NCBI GenBank assembly: GCA_943842505.1
Contig: CALTDI010000024.1
Coordinates: forward strand, 1 to 44,409
Length of the DNA: 44,409 bases
DNA from: an uncultured Pseudomonadales bacterium
GTDB lineage: Bacteria > Pseudomonadota > Gammaproteobacteria > Pseudomonadales > Pseudohongiellaceae
Direction of reading: 5' to 3'
This document shows, in pieces, positions 26,092-35,282 of this stretch; position 1 is the first letter of the stretch, and each line of letters begins with the position of its first letter. A program made the position numbers and the translations under genes. The notes beneath the pieces were generated by a model. That model was not told the DNA's origin. It saw only the letters and a list, made by a program, of their open reading frames with translations, and ran no database searches.

Positions 26092-26745
26092 CTACTTACC
26101 GGCTACCGAACCCCATATCTGCTTATGCAATTGCATCTGCATACGTATCTTTAACTTATCTCTTAGAATCCATTCTGCCAGCTGTGCCGGCTCTATCTCT
26201 TCAAAAGATGGCGAGAACAGTATCTCATCCACTCGACTCGCCAGATCATACTGATCCAATTTCGCTTTCGACCACTGGTAGTCTTTTTCGTCACAGATGA
26301 CAAACTTCACCTGGTCGCTCGCTTTAAGGTGGGCAATATTTTCATAACGGTTCTTATCTGACTCGTTGGATGCCGGCGTCTTCAGATCCATGACGATCGA
26401 TACACGCTTGTCCACCTTCTCTATCGGCATGGCGCCGCTGGTCTCTAATGATACCTGATAGCCTTCGTCACTAAGCCGCTGCAACAAGGGCAGACAGTTA
26501 GGCTGGGCCAGGGGCTCTCCGCCCGTTACCGTCACATAGTCACAGGCAAACTCTGCCAGCGCTGCACTTATGGCTTCCAGTTCCATAAGCTCGCCGCCCT
26601 CGAAGGCATAGGCTGTATCACAATATTGGCAGCGCAGAGGACAGCCGGTCAGGCGAATAAACACTGTCGGTATTCCCACTGTTCGGGACTCACCTTGCAG
26701 CGAATGAAATATCTCAGTGATTCGTAGTGTGCTTGCGGATGCCAT
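26092..26745 (-). CDS. queE: 7-carboxy-7-deazaguanine synthase (radical SAM)
   Basis: QueE converts 6-carboxytetrahydropterin to 7-carboxy-7-deazaguanine. The 217 residues begin with the family's ITEIFHSLQGESRTVGIPTVFIRL-type segment, followed by the radical SAM cluster motif GCPLRCQYCDTAY (CxxxCxxC) at about 34-46 and VTVTGGEPL further on. It follows the tol-pal cluster, as in Pseudomonas, and precedes queC. Confidence 0.95.
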   Translation of the reverse strand: MASASTLRITEIFHSLQGESRTVGIPTVFIRLTGCPLRCQYCDTAYAFEGGELMELEAISAALAEFACDYVTVTGGEPLAQPNCLPLLQRLSDEGYQVSLETSGAMPIEKVDKRVSIVMDLKTPASNESDKNRYENIAHLKASDQVKFVICDEKDYQWSKAKLDQYDLASRVDEILFSPSFEEIEPAQLAEWILRDKLKIRMQMQLHKQIWGSVAGK

Positions 26746-26879
26746 TGACTGTTGTCTCTATGATTTTGATGACGATATTGATAACGCTATGGCATTGAGC
26801 GAGGAAACAGCTCTTAGTCGAGTATTTGGGGGTTTCCAGCTTCTGTTACTTCTTCTGTATGGGTTGAATACTACTTCGT

Positions 26880-27803
26880 TTAATCGAGTGATAGCAGTCG
26901 AGTATCGGCCAAGTTGGCCACACCGGTATTTGGAAACCTTCTCTTAATATCATTCAGCAGCGCTCGCGCCTGTGAATTATTGCCCATCCCCTCATACGCG
27001 AGTGCCAGCCCATACATGGCATCTGGCAACTTCGCTACATCCTGCGGTCCATTCACAATAATGTCATAAGACTCTACAGCTTCGTTGTAGCGATTCAGGT
27101 AGAGGTAGGCCTGCCCTTTCCAGTAGTGGGCATTGGTGACAAATCTACCGGTGGGGTAAATACTTAGATACTGATCAAACTCGGCTATCGATAAGTCGAA
27201 GTTGCTCTTAATCACCGAGTCATAGGCCATCTGGTACAGCTGTTGCTCACTGAGGATGGCTGGCTCTAGAGTATCGCGACCGATATTGCGAGTTGCGGGA
27301 GGTCTCGGCGCTGCACTAGCGGGCGGCTGTGCTGTTGGGCTAGACCCTGTGCGCGCGCTCGAAATTGGTCGCTGATTTAGTGCCGGCGTATTGCTAGCGA
27401 CTGGAGGTGTAGCTAAGGGATTGCCGGCATCGGAAGTACGAGTAGCGATGCTAGATGCGCTCGCCGCCGCCCCGGATTCCAGACCACTCAGCCTATCGTC
27501 GACATTTGTGTAACGACTCAGCGAGTCACGTTGCATCTTACGTAATTCGAAACTCTGCTCTTCGACCATCGCACGCAACGATTGCACCTCAGACTGCAGA
27601 TCACGTATCTGATCGAGCAGTAGTGACAGCGCGTCGTTGTTAGAGTTGCTGGGTGCGGAGTTGGCTGAACGAGACTGTCCAGGAGTGAAGGGTTGAGATT
27701 CGACTACTGAACCAGTCCCTTGGGCCGCAACTGTGGAACTAAGCAAGCTAGCAAACAAGACAACAGGTAGCTTACGCGTTACAGCCTTCAGGATGTGATT
27801 CAT
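26880..27803 (-). CDS. cpoB: Tol-Pal system protein, cell division coordinator CpoB
   Basis: CpoB (YbgF) is a periplasmic protein that links peptidoglycan synthesis with outer-membrane constriction through TolA. The 307 residues have a signal peptide ending STVAAQG, a short trimerising coiled coil (about 55-110: LLDQIRDLQSEVQSLRAMV), a Pro/Ser/Ala-rich linker and TPRs (about 185-305: YQMAYDSVIKSNFDLSIAEF, PDAMYGLALAYEGMGN). It is the last gene of the tol-pal cluster. Confidence 0.94.
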   Translation of the reverse strand: MNHILKAVTRKLPVVLFASLLSSTVAAQGTGSVVESQPFTPGQSRSANSAPSNSNNDALSLLLDQIRDLQSEVQSLRAMVEEQSFELRKMQRDSLSRYTNVDDRLSGLESGAAASASSIATRTSDAGNPLATPPVASNTPALNQRPISSARTGSSPTAQPPASAAPRPPATRNIGRDTLEPAILSEQQLYQMAYDSVIKSNFDLSIAEFDQYLSIYPTGRFVTNAHYWKGQAYLYLNRYNEAVESYDIIVNGPQDVAKLPDAMYGLALAYEGMGNNSQARALLNDIKRRFPNTGVANLADTRLLSLD

Positions 27804-27831
27804 AGTGTATTAATACCACGTCAGTTAATGC

Positions 27832-28377
27832 TTATCGGGCGACAACTTCTACGCGACGGTTGCGGCTGTAAGCGTTTTCGCTTTGGCCTTGCTGCGCCGG
27901 TCGCTCTTCGCCGTAGCTCACCACTTCAATCTGAGAGCGCGAAGCGCCATTCACGATGAGGTAGTTAAGAACGCTGTTAGCACGACGCTCACCCAAGGCA
28001 AGGTTGTATTCACGTGTACCACGCTCGTCGGCATGGCCTTCGAGTCGAATGCTCTTGCTGGAGTTAGCGGCAAGATCTCGCGCATGGTATGACAAGGTTT
28101 CACGGTCTGCCGCTTTGAACTCGGCAATATCGAAGTCAAAGTAAAACACAGTCTGACGAAGTGCGTTTTGGGCTCGAATCTCTTGTTGAGACAGCTGACC
28201 CGATGTAGAACCCGGGTTAGTGCGCGCTGTGCTTCCGCTGGAAGAGCTGCTTGAAGAACCTTCGCTATCCATGGCGCCACTTTCATCGGTGTCACCACTT
28301 GAGCTACATGCTACCAAGGCAAATAATGAGAACGCCATCAGGCCCATTTTTATTGTTTGTATGCTTTGCTTTGTCAC
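27832..28377 (-). CDS. pal: Peptidoglycan-associated lipoprotein
   Basis: Pal is an outer-membrane lipoprotein that binds peptidoglycan and TolB. The 181 residues have lipobox LVAC (Cys24), a Ser-rich linker and an OmpA-type domain (about 70-181) with VFYFDFD, LEGHADERGTREYNLALGERRA and YGEERP. The diaminopimelate-contacting Asp and Arg of the OmpA fold (HADERG...NLALGERRA) are kept. It lies between tolB and cpoB. Confidence 0.96.
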   Translation of the reverse strand: MTKQSIQTIKMGLMAFSLFALVACSSSGDTDESGAMDSEGSSSSSSSGSTARTNPGSTSGQLSQQEIRAQNALRQTVFYFDFDIAEFKAADRETLSYHARDLAANSSKSIRLEGHADERGTREYNLALGERRANSVLNYLIVNGASRSQIEVVSYGEERPAQQGQSENAYSRNRRVEVVAR

Positions 28378-28443
28378 TCTTTGAGTCCTCCAAAGACTTA
28401 AATCGTTGTCTAAAAATCTACGGTTTTACTGCAATCTAGCGGT

Positions 28444-29766
28444 TTAATTTAGGAACGGAGACCAGGCTGGCTCCCGCACATCACCCTGCGTGGATGGTAA
28501 ACGGAACTTTACTGTTCCGTCAATGGATACGGCATCTAGCACCCCTCTTCCATTGAACTTCGTGCCATACATTATCATGCTGCCGTTTGGTGCAACACTG
28601 GGTGATTCGTCTAGTGAGGTGCTGGTCAAGGTAATTATCCTCAGGGTTTCGATATTTAGCACCGCAATCTGATAATTCGGGTCTTGTCGCGTCTCGCGGC
28701 GCACGTGAACGAGGTTTACGCCATCCGGCAAGAACTGGGCGTTAAGACACTGAAAACAGTCATAAGTTAGCCGCTCGACATCGAATGAGCTGGCTCCCAG
28801 CTCGATCTGATAGATCTGTGGCTGCCCGGTTCGCTCCGACATAAATACTATAGACCTACTATCGGCAGTCCAGCTCGGTTCCGTATCGATCAATGGATGG
28901 TCTGTCACCTGAATAAGCTGATTGGTGGTGAGATCCTGCACATAGATATCGGGGCTTCCGTCCTTCGATAACACCATCGCCAGCTTGGTGCCATCGGGCG
29001 ACCACTCCGGCGAGCTGTTCAGGTTCGGATAGTTGGTTATCTGGCGCCGGTCCCCGGTCGCAATATTCTGAATATAGATGCGCGGCAGATCGGTCTCGAA
29101 GGAAACATAGGCCACATCGCGTCCAGTTGGCGACCAGCTGGGCGACATTATGGGCTCGACCGACTCCAGCAGAACCTGTGCACGCTGACCGTCATAGTCA
29201 GACTTCTCCAGACGGAAATAGGTCAGCTCCGGATTCACATATTCTGCAACCACGTACATTATCTCGGTGGTAAAGGCGCCACGTGTCCCGGTTACCTGCT
29301 CGAAGACAACGTTGCTGATCTCATGGGCAATATCGCGAAGCTGAGTCACGCTGCCGGTTAGAACCTCGCCCGCTAGCTTCATCTCACGATTAATATCGAA
29401 GAACTCATACTGAACCTGGACCAATTGACTGCCGGGCGCTCTGTCTATCTTGCCAACCAGCAGATAGTCCTGGGCAAGGATGCGCCAGTCGCGGTAATAC
29501 ACCTGGCTCTCGTCGCTGGGCAGGCTGAGCATATTCGATCTGGACAGCGCTAGAAACTCACCGACCTGCTCTAGATCATTCATTACGATCTGCGATACAT
29601 CTTCACTAAGCACGCCATTGCCCTGCCAGGAGAATGGCACGACCGCGATCGGAATAGGATTATCCACTCCCTGGGTAATCTGAATGCTCAATTCAGCGCT
29701 GGCTGCTATCGACCACAGGCAAAGCGTGCCTGCCAGGAAACTATGTAGTGCTTTGCTTAAGTTCAA
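28444..29766 (-). CDS. tolB: Tol-Pal translocation protein TolB
   Basis: TolB is a periplasmic beta-propeller that shuttles between Pal and the outer membrane. The 440 residues have a signal peptide ending AASAELS, an N-terminal domain (about 30-160) and a propeller built of repeats such as SPSWSPTGRDVAYVSFE, SSPEWSPDGTKLAMVLSK and EPSWTADSRSIVFMSE. Its start overlaps the 3' end of tolA by four bases (ATGA type). Confidence 0.97.
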   Translation of the reverse strand: MNLSKALHSFLAGTLCLWSIAASAELSIQITQGVDNPIPIAVVPFSWQGNGVLSEDVSQIVMNDLEQVGEFLALSRSNMLSLPSDESQVYYRDWRILAQDYLLVGKIDRAPGSQLVQVQYEFFDINREMKLAGEVLTGSVTQLRDIAHEISNVVFEQVTGTRGAFTTEIMYVVAEYVNPELTYFRLEKSDYDGQRAQVLLESVEPIMSPSWSPTGRDVAYVSFETDLPRIYIQNIATGDRRQITNYPNLNSSPEWSPDGTKLAMVLSKDGSPDIYVQDLTTNQLIQVTDHPLIDTEPSWTADSRSIVFMSERTGQPQIYQIELGASSFDVERLTYDCFQCLNAQFLPDGVNLVHVRRETRQDPNYQIAVLNIETLRIITLTSTSLDESPSVAPNGSMIMYGTKFNGRGVLDAVSIDGTVKFRLPSTQGDVREPAWSPFLN

Positions 29767-30617
29767 TTCAGTAAATCCTCGGGTTCGAATATCAGTGACA
29801 GAGACCTGAAATTCTCATTAAATACATTAATCGGCAAAGCCTGCAATTCTCTGAATGGCGCGGCGCCATAAACCGCGTTTTCCGCCGATCTGTCGAATGC
29901 CGGATCGCCGCTGGATTGGGTCACGCTGACATCCACCAGCTCGCCAGTAGGCAGCAGCCTCATCTGCAAGATTGCCCGCATGCCATTTCTGGCACTGGGC
30001 GGTCTTGACCAGCTTTCCTGCACAAGTTGTTGAATCAGTGCCGTACCACTCTGCACCATTTCGAATTCTGAGCTGGCTAGCTCCGCGGCAGCCGCATCTG
30101 CCGCCTCACGCTCGCGCTGCCTTTCTCGGTCACGAACCTCTCGCTGCCGCTGCGCCTCTGCTAACTCGCGCTGGCGGCGCTGTTCCTCCGCCCGTGTTTC
30201 CTCATCGCGCTGTAATTGCTCCGCGTCCAGACGCTCCTTCTCCTGACGCTGACGCAGGGAAGCTAATTCCCGCGCCTTCCTCTGTTCTTCCGCCCGCGCC
30301 CGCTCTTCTGCCTGCGCCTGTTCCTGTCGCTGGCGTTCATCCTCGGCGGCCCGCTGTGCTTGCTCCTGCTCTCTGGCTCTCTGCTGTTGTTGCTGCTGCT
30401 GTCGCTCCAGCCGAACTCGCTCGTTCGCCACCTGCGGATTTTCCTGCACCAACAAGGCCTTCACCACGGTGGGCTGCACAAGTTCCATGACGTCCGCGCT
30501 GCGACTGCTCTGCAAAAACAAGAGCAAAGCCAGTATCGCGCTGTGAAAAGTCACGGCAACAACTACCGACAGCGGGTAGCCGTTGTAGATCACAACATTG
30601 TTAAAAGTATCTTTCAT
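29763..30617 (-). CDS. tolA: Tol-Pal protein TolA
   Basis: TolA spans the periplasm and couples the TolQR motor to Pal-TolB. The 284 residues have one membrane helix (about 17-37), a long Gln/Arg/Glu/Ala-rich helical domain II (about 60-195, mostly QRQ/EEQ repeats) and a globular C-terminal domain III (about 200-284) with SWSRPPSARNGM and LPTGELVDVSVTQSSGDPAFDRSAENAV. The domain II is shorter than in E. coli. It overlaps tolB by four bases. Confidence 0.95.
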   Translation of the reverse strand: MKDTFNNVVIYNGYPLSVVVAVTFHSAILALLLFLQSSRSADVMELVQPTVVKALLVQENPQVANERVRLERQQQQQQQRAREQEQAQRAAEDERQRQEQAQAEERARAEEQRKARELASLRQRQEKERLDAEQLQRDEETRAEEQRRQRELAEAQRQREVRDRERQREREAADAAAAELASSEFEMVQSGTALIQQLVQESWSRPPSARNGMRAILQMRLLPTGELVDVSVTQSSGDPAFDRSAENAVYGAAPFRELQALPINVFNENFRSLSLIFEPEDLLN

Positions 30618-30641
30618 CAGAGCGTATCTACGCGCACAGCG

Positions 30642-31082
30642 CTAGTTATCACCCAGAGGCTGTGTAATAAAATTGGGATTCGCAACCCCCGCCGCCTGTA
30701 GGGTCGTAATCAAATTTACCATCGCGCCCCAGCCCGCCTGAGTATCACCCTCAACCAGAACCTGTATGCTCGGGTTCGTATTGGTGATGATGCCAACCTG
30801 AGCGCCGAGGGTCTCCAGCGTTACCGACTGCCGATCTTCCCCCGTAGCACCCACGCTGATGAAGTATTCACCCTCTGCGGTCAGGGATACCACCAGCGTT
30901 TCCAGGTTTTCATCGATGGCCAGCGGCTCATTATTCGCCTCCGGTAGCTCCACCTCTATACCCTGATTCAAAAGTGGCGCCGTCACCATAAACACGACGA
31001 GCAATACCAACATCACATCGATAAAAGGCACGACGTTAATTTCGCCCATTGGTTTCCGCTTCTTGCGGACAATTGTTTCCAT
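30642..31082 (-). CDS. tolR: Tol-Pal protein TolR
   Basis: TolR works with TolQ to use the proton gradient. The 146 residues start with a short cytoplasmic part (KPMGEINVVPFIDVMLVLLVVFMV), whose membrane helix carries the functional Asp in FIDVMLVLL, followed by a periplasmic ExbD/TolR domain with ISVGATG and VLVEGDTQAGWGAMVNLI. It lies between tolQ and tolA, 24 bases from tolA. Confidence 0.96.
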   Translation of the reverse strand: METIVRKKRKPMGEINVVPFIDVMLVLLVVFMVTAPLLNQGIEVELPEANNEPLAIDENLETLVVSLTAEGEYFISVGATGEDRQSVTLETLGAQVGIITNTNPSIQVLVEGDTQAGWGAMVNLITTLQAAGVANPNFITQPLGDN

Positions 31083-31084
31083 CG

Positions 31085-31160
31085 ATCAAGCCTATTCAGT
31101 TACGCGCTTACTAACTCTGTCTTCTCTTCATCACTTCATCTCTTCATTACTTCATCACTT
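31085..31160. repeat. Pyrimidine-rich CTTCATCA-type short repeats in the tolQ-tolR gap
   Basis: The 76-bp gap between tolQ and tolR carries CTCTTCATCACTTCATCTCTTCATTACTTCATCACTT, a degenerate 8-9-bp tandem array. In minus-strand transcription it would be a purine-rich (GA-rich) leader of tolR. Confidence 0.6.
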
Positions 31161-31845
31161 AATCGCTGTGAATCTGGCGATGAAGAATACTTGAGAACTC
31201 ATCGGTGAAAGTCACATAGCTACTAGTGATATTGTCCACGGTAGCGGAATAGCGGTTGTAAACGACCACGGCGGGTATCGCAACAAACAAACCCATCGCA
31301 GTTGCTATCAGAGCCTCAGCTATATCCGGCGCTATCACCTGCATCGTAACCTGGGCCTGACTGGCCAGACCGATAAATGAATTCATGATGCCTATTACCG
31401 TGCCAAACAGACCGATATAGACCGAGACCGATGCGACCGTTGCGAGAAACGGTAAATGCCTCTCGAGCTTCTCTTCCTCTCTGGAATAGGCGACGCGCAT
31501 GGCACGCTGCGCGCCTTCCATGATCGCTTCCTTATCCATTGAGGGCTGCTGACGCAGACGCATGAATTCCTTGAATCCGGCTCGAAAGATATTCTCCATG
31601 CCTACTACGGGGATATCCTCCTTCTGCATCTGGCTGCCTTCTTTATAGAGCTGACTCAGGTCCATGCCAGACCAGAAGCGATTTTCAAAACTCAGCACTC
31701 CCTTCAAGGCGGCAGACAGCACCATCCAGCGCTGAAATATCATCACCCAGGAAACTATAGAAAGCCCCAGCAGCGTTAACAGCACCAGCTGCACTGGCAG
31801 GCTCGCTTCCAATATTAAAAGAGTAGGTGTAATCCCTTCGTTCAA
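31159..31845 (-). CDS. tolQ: Tol-Pal protein TolQ
   Basis: TolQ forms the proton-conducting motor with TolR. The 228 residues have membrane helices near 15-37, 135-160 and 170-195; the last two carry VASVSVYIGLFGTVIGIMNS and IATAMGLFVAIPAVV, the conserved MotA/TolQ/ExbB core. It begins the tol cluster here because ybgC is missing upstream. Confidence 0.96.
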   Translation of the reverse strand: MNEGITPTLLILEASLPVQLVLLTLLGLSIVSWVMIFQRWMVLSAALKGVLSFENRFWSGMDLSQLYKEGSQMQKEDIPVVGMENIFRAGFKEFMRLRQQPSMDKEAIMEGAQRAMRVAYSREEEKLERHLPFLATVASVSVYIGLFGTVIGIMNSFIGLASQAQVTMQVIAPDIAEALIATAMGLFVAIPAVVVYNRYSATVDNITSSYVTFTDEFSSILHRQIHSD

Positions 31846-32195
31846 TGTCTTTCTCCAAATCGAGTATCAGCTTGATGCTCGATCAATTCTATTCCGCTGT
31901 TTGTCTAGTTGCTAACTTAGTGACTTGTCTAATGACCGATCTAGTTATTCATGGTTAGAGTCGAATTTTCTGCTTGCCGCGACTTCCACGCCTACACTCT
32001 TTGACAGGCAAACTCGGTAGGAAATCCGCGACTTCAAAGGATTTATTCGGCCAAAGGGACAAATAGTTTTGTGAAAAGGCATTTAACTGCCTAAAACTAA
32101 CTATTGAGAGGTAAAACGAGACAATGTGGGGGCAAATCATGGCCAAATCGTGGCAAGGGCGATGCCTGCCTGGCGCTCATTATCAAACAGCAGAT
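31846..32195. other. Intergenic region between ruvB and tolQ, where ybgC is usually found
   Basis: No YbgC-like reading frame is visible in any frame: the thioesterase hot-dog motif (around DTDxxGxVYHxxYL) is absent. A 63-residue minus-strand frame (31955-32146) has no family features. The stretch probably holds the tol operon promoter. Confidence 0.55.
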
Positions 32196-33236
32196 TTATT
32201 CAGGGGATTGGCCTGACTTAAACAGCTCCGTCACCTGCTCCGAGGGTTTTATGCCGAAGTGTCTATAGGCAAATTGTGTGACTACGCGCCCGCGTGGCGT
32301 GCGCATGATGAAACCCTGCTGAATCAGATACGGCTCCAATACATCTTCTATGGTATCGCGCTCCTCGCTGATAGCCGCGGCGAGGCTGTCTATGCCAACC
32401 GGCCCACCCTCGAACTTCTCGATCATGGTCATCAACAGGCGTCTGTCCATGTGATCGAAGCCATTCTTGTCGATACTCAGCATGTCCAGCGCCAGACCAG
32501 CCGTTGCCGCATTCACCGTGCCATCGGCCTTAACTTCAGAATAGTCGCGCACCCGTCGCAATAGACGATTCGCGATACGCGGTGTGCCTCGCGAGCGTTT
32601 CGCGATCTCCGCAGCACCGGACTCGTCAGCCTGAGTGCCCAGGATTTTCGCCGAGCGAGTGACGATATGCGTTAGCTCCTCCACGGAATAGAACTCCAGG
32701 CGCTGAATTATCCCGAACCTGTCTCTTAGCGGGGAAGTCAGCAAGCCTGCTCTGGTAGTCGCGCCTACCAGGGTAAACGGAGGAAGGTCCAGCTTGATCG
32801 AACGCGCAGCCGGCCCCTCGCCTATCATGATATCCAATTGGTAGTCTTCCATGGCGGGATAGAGAATCTCTTCGATCACCGGGCTCAGGCGATGAATCTC
32901 GTCGATAAACAAGACATCCCCCTCCTCCAGGTTCGTCAGCATCGCGGCGAGATCGCCAGCCTTCTCCAGAACCGGGCCCGAGGTGGTCTTTATAGCCACC
33001 TGCAACTCGTTCGCGATGATGTTAGCCAGCGTGGTCTTACCCAATCCCGGAGGGCCAAATACCAGCGTATGATCCAGCGGCTCCTTACGATTGCGCGCGG
33101 CGCTGATAAAGATGTCCATCTGCTCTTTAACATCGCTCTGACCTATATAGTCAGTGAGAACCAGAGGGCGAATAGCCCTGTCGACAGAATCCTCTATCGG
33201 GGCTGCCTCGGGTGAGATGAGTCTATCTTCTTCCAT
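32196..33236 (-). CDS. ruvB: Holliday junction branch-migration helicase RuvB
   Basis: RuvB is the AAA+ motor of RuvABC. The 346 residues include the Walker [12 protein letters not shown] (about 61-71), Walker [13 protein letters not shown], sensor [19 protein letters not shown], and the C-terminal winged helix with a TPRGRVVT motif. It follows ruvA by about 41 bases on the same strand. Confidence 0.98.
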   Translation of the reverse strand: MEEDRLISPEAAPIEDSVDRAIRPLVLTDYIGQSDVKEQMDIFISAARNRKEPLDHTLVFGPPGLGKTTLANIIANELQVAIKTTSGPVLEKAGDLAAMLTNLEEGDVLFIDEIHRLSPVIEEILYPAMEDYQLDIMIGEGPAARSIKLDLPPFTLVGATTRAGLLTSPLRDRFGIIQRLEFYSVEELTHIVTRSAKILGTQADESGAAEIAKRSRGTPRIANRLLRRVRDYSEVKADGTVNAATAGLALDMLSIDKNGFDHMDRRLLMTMIEKFEGGPVGIDSLAAAISEERDTIEDVLEPYLIQQGFIMRTPRGRVVTQFAYRHFGIKPSEQVTELFKSGQSPE

Positions 33237-33277
33237 TTGCTGTCCAGAAATTTAAAGCCAGTAAATAATCTAACTGT

Positions 33278-33883
33278 TTAGGCCATGCTTTTTAGCGACT
33301 GCCGAATCAACTGCTCGGAATCTTCTATCTCGGGGTTTGCCTTCAATACCTGCGCAATGGCGTGAGCTGCCTGCTGCGGCTTGTAACCGAGAGACACCAG
33401 CGCGGTCTCAGCATCGTTCGTAATCGATGCAGAAACTGATGCCGCCGACGGAGCACTACTCTCCTCGCTGCCGCCATCCCAATCCGAGAGACGGTCACGC
33501 ATCTCTATCAATAGTCTCTCGGCGGTCTTCTTGCCTATACCGGGCATCTTCACCATGGCATTAATATCATTGCTGCGCACTGCCCGCACAAATTCATCTG
33601 CCTCCATACTGGAGAGAATACCTAATGCCATCTTCGGACCCACGCCGTTAATCTTAATCAGGGAGCGAAACATGGACTTGTCTTTCTCTTCGAAGAACCC
33701 ATACAGCAGCTGAGCGTCTTCGCGCACGACGAAATGCGTATGCAGATGCAGCTCATTGCCGACCTCAGGCAGTTGGTACAGGGTGCTCATTGGCACCTGC
33801 ACCTCATAGCAGATACCACCCACATCCACCTGAATCTCCGGTGGCTTCTTATCGACTAGAATCCCGCGTATTCTTCCTATCAC
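33278..33883 (-). CDS. ruvA: Holliday junction DNA-binding protein RuvA
   Basis: RuvA binds four-way junctions and recruits RuvB. The 201 residues show the OB domain (MIGRIRGILVDKKPPEIQV), the helix-hairpin-helix domain (GVGPKMALGILSSM and MPGIGKKTAERLLIEMRD) and the C-terminal RuvB-binding domain (ETALVSLGYKPQQAAHAI). Its start overlaps the end of ruvC by four bases. Confidence 0.97.
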   Translation of the reverse strand: MIGRIRGILVDKKPPEIQVDVGGICYEVQVPMSTLYQLPEVGNELHLHTHFVVREDAQLLYGFFEEKDKSMFRSLIKINGVGPKMALGILSSMEADEFVRAVRSNDINAMVKMPGIGKKTAERLLIEMRDRLSDWDGGSEESSAPSAASVSASITNDAETALVSLGYKPQQAAHAIAQVLKANPEIEDSEQLIRQSLKSMA

Positions 33884-34398
33884 CTGAATCTCTTCCTGCT
33901 AAACGATTTTGCGCCCGCCATGCGAATCAAACTCGCTTCGGTATTGGCATGACAGATTGCGACGGCGAGTGCATCTGCCGCGTCTTCGGCTATGTTATCA
34001 CTTATCGCCAGCAGGGCTTTAACCATGTGCTGCACCTGCAGCTTATCCGCGCCGCCGGAACCGACCACTGCCTGCTTAACCTTACGCGCCGAGTATTCGG
34101 CTACCGGCAAATCATGTGACAGACAGGCCACCATCGCGCTGCCACGGGCCTGACCGAGCTTCAGTGCCGAAGACGGATTCTTCCCCATAAACACTTCTTC
34201 GACAGCCGCCTGCTGTGGAGAAAACTCCTCTATCACCTGACAGATTTCCGTGAAGATTGTTTTAAGACGTTCGGGCTGGGAGGTGCTGTTGGTTTTGACA
34301 CAGCCGCAGTGTACGTAGTGAAGTTTATTGCCAACGGAGTTGATCAGACCGTAACCCGTTACGCGGGAACCAGGATCAATGCCGAGAATGATGGACAT
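33880..34398 (-). CDS. ruvC: Crossover junction endodeoxyribonuclease RuvC
   Basis: RuvC resolves Holliday junctions. I chose the ATG at 34398, which has AAGGA 6 bases upstream; an ATG at 34404 directly abuts the AAGGA. The product is 172 residues. Catalytic acidic residues are in LGIDPGSRVTGYG, AAVEEVFMGKNPSSALKLGQARG and AEDAADALAVAICH. It begins the ruvCAB block and overlaps ruvA. Confidence 0.96.
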   Translation of the reverse strand: MSIILGIDPGSRVTGYGLINSVGNKLHYVHCGCVKTNSTSQPERLKTIFTEICQVIEEFSPQQAAVEEVFMGKNPSSALKLGQARGSAMVACLSHDLPVAEYSARKVKQAVVGSGGADKLQVQHMVKALLAISDNIAEDAADALAVAICHANTEASLIRMAGAKSFSRKRFR

Positions 34399-34478
34399 TA
34401 ACATTCCTTAGTCTGATGGCAGGACACAGACAGCGAACCGTGAATAAGAGAGTCCGCGTCTGGATTTTCAGAGGCGAA

Positions 34479-35222
34479 CTAGAGTTGGGCTGCTATCTCA
34501 TCGGAGATGTTAGCGTTGTGATAAACATTCTGCACATCGTCTAGCTCTTCCATAAGATCGATCAGCTTTACTAGTGTCTCGGCAGAACTCAGGTCTAGAT
34601 CAGCCTCGGTCGATGCCAGCATCGTCATCTCGGCAGACTGGGCTACCAGACCCGCTGCGTTCAACGCGTCCTGCACGGCACCGAAGGTTTCCAGTGTCGT
34701 CATGACATCGATGCTGCCGTCTTCGTTAGTGACGATGTCATGGGCGCCTGCATCGAGCGCCACTTCCATGATTTTTTCTTCGCTGCTGCCCTCGGGAAAG
34801 CTAATAATGCCGGTTCTCTCGAACAGATAGGCTACCGAGCCATTGGTTCCCAGGGTGCCACCAAACTTGGTAAACGCATGACGCACTTCTGCGACGGTGC
34901 GGTTCTTGTTGTCGGTGAGGGTCTCAACCAGAACGGCGGTGCCGCCCGGTCCATAACCCTCGTAGCTAAGCTCTTCCAGGTTGTCGCTCTCGGCGGTGCC
35001 GGCTCCGCGCGCTACCGCCCTATCGATAGTATCCCGGGTCATGTTCGCAGCCAGCGCCTTATCGACGGTTGCGCGCAGCCTTGGATTGTCTGCCACCTCG
35101 CCACCGCCCATCTTGGCGGCTACGGTTAGCTCGCGAATGATCTTGGTGAAAACCTTACCGCGCTTCGCATCCTGACCTGCTTTTCGGTGCTTGATGTTGG
35201 CCCATTTACTATGACCTGCCAT
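34479..35222 (-). CDS. yebC: YebC/PmpR-family regulatory protein
   Basis: The 247-residue product begins [22 protein letters not shown], the hallmark of the YebC/TACO1 family. YebC proteins were long annotated as transcriptional regulators; some promote translation of proline stretches. It is next to ruvC and downstream of aspS, the common arrangement. Confidence 0.95.
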   Translation of the reverse strand: MAGHSKWANIKHRKAGQDAKRGKVFTKIIRELTVAAKMGGGEVADNPRLRATVDKALAANMTRDTIDRAVARGAGTAESDNLEELSYEGYGPGGTAVLVETLTDNKNRTVAEVRHAFTKFGGTLGTNGSVAYLFERTGIISFPEGSSEEKIMEVALDAGAHDIVTNEDGSIDVMTTLETFGAVQDALNAAGLVAQSAEMTMLASTEADLDLSSAETLVKLIDLMEELDDVQNVYHNANISDEIAAQL

Positions 35223-35282
35223 ATCAGCTTAACTCCCGATCTTAAGACTCTTTTCTATTTGTTTTTAGTGTGAGTACTAACG

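Noticed and set aside
29972..30490. 172-residue plus-strand frame, Ala/Pro-rich
   Set aside because: It is the antisense of the repetitive TolA helical domain.
31955..32146. 63-residue frame as a ybgC substitute
   Set aside because: There is no hot-dog thioesterase motif, no ribosome site and the composition is random.
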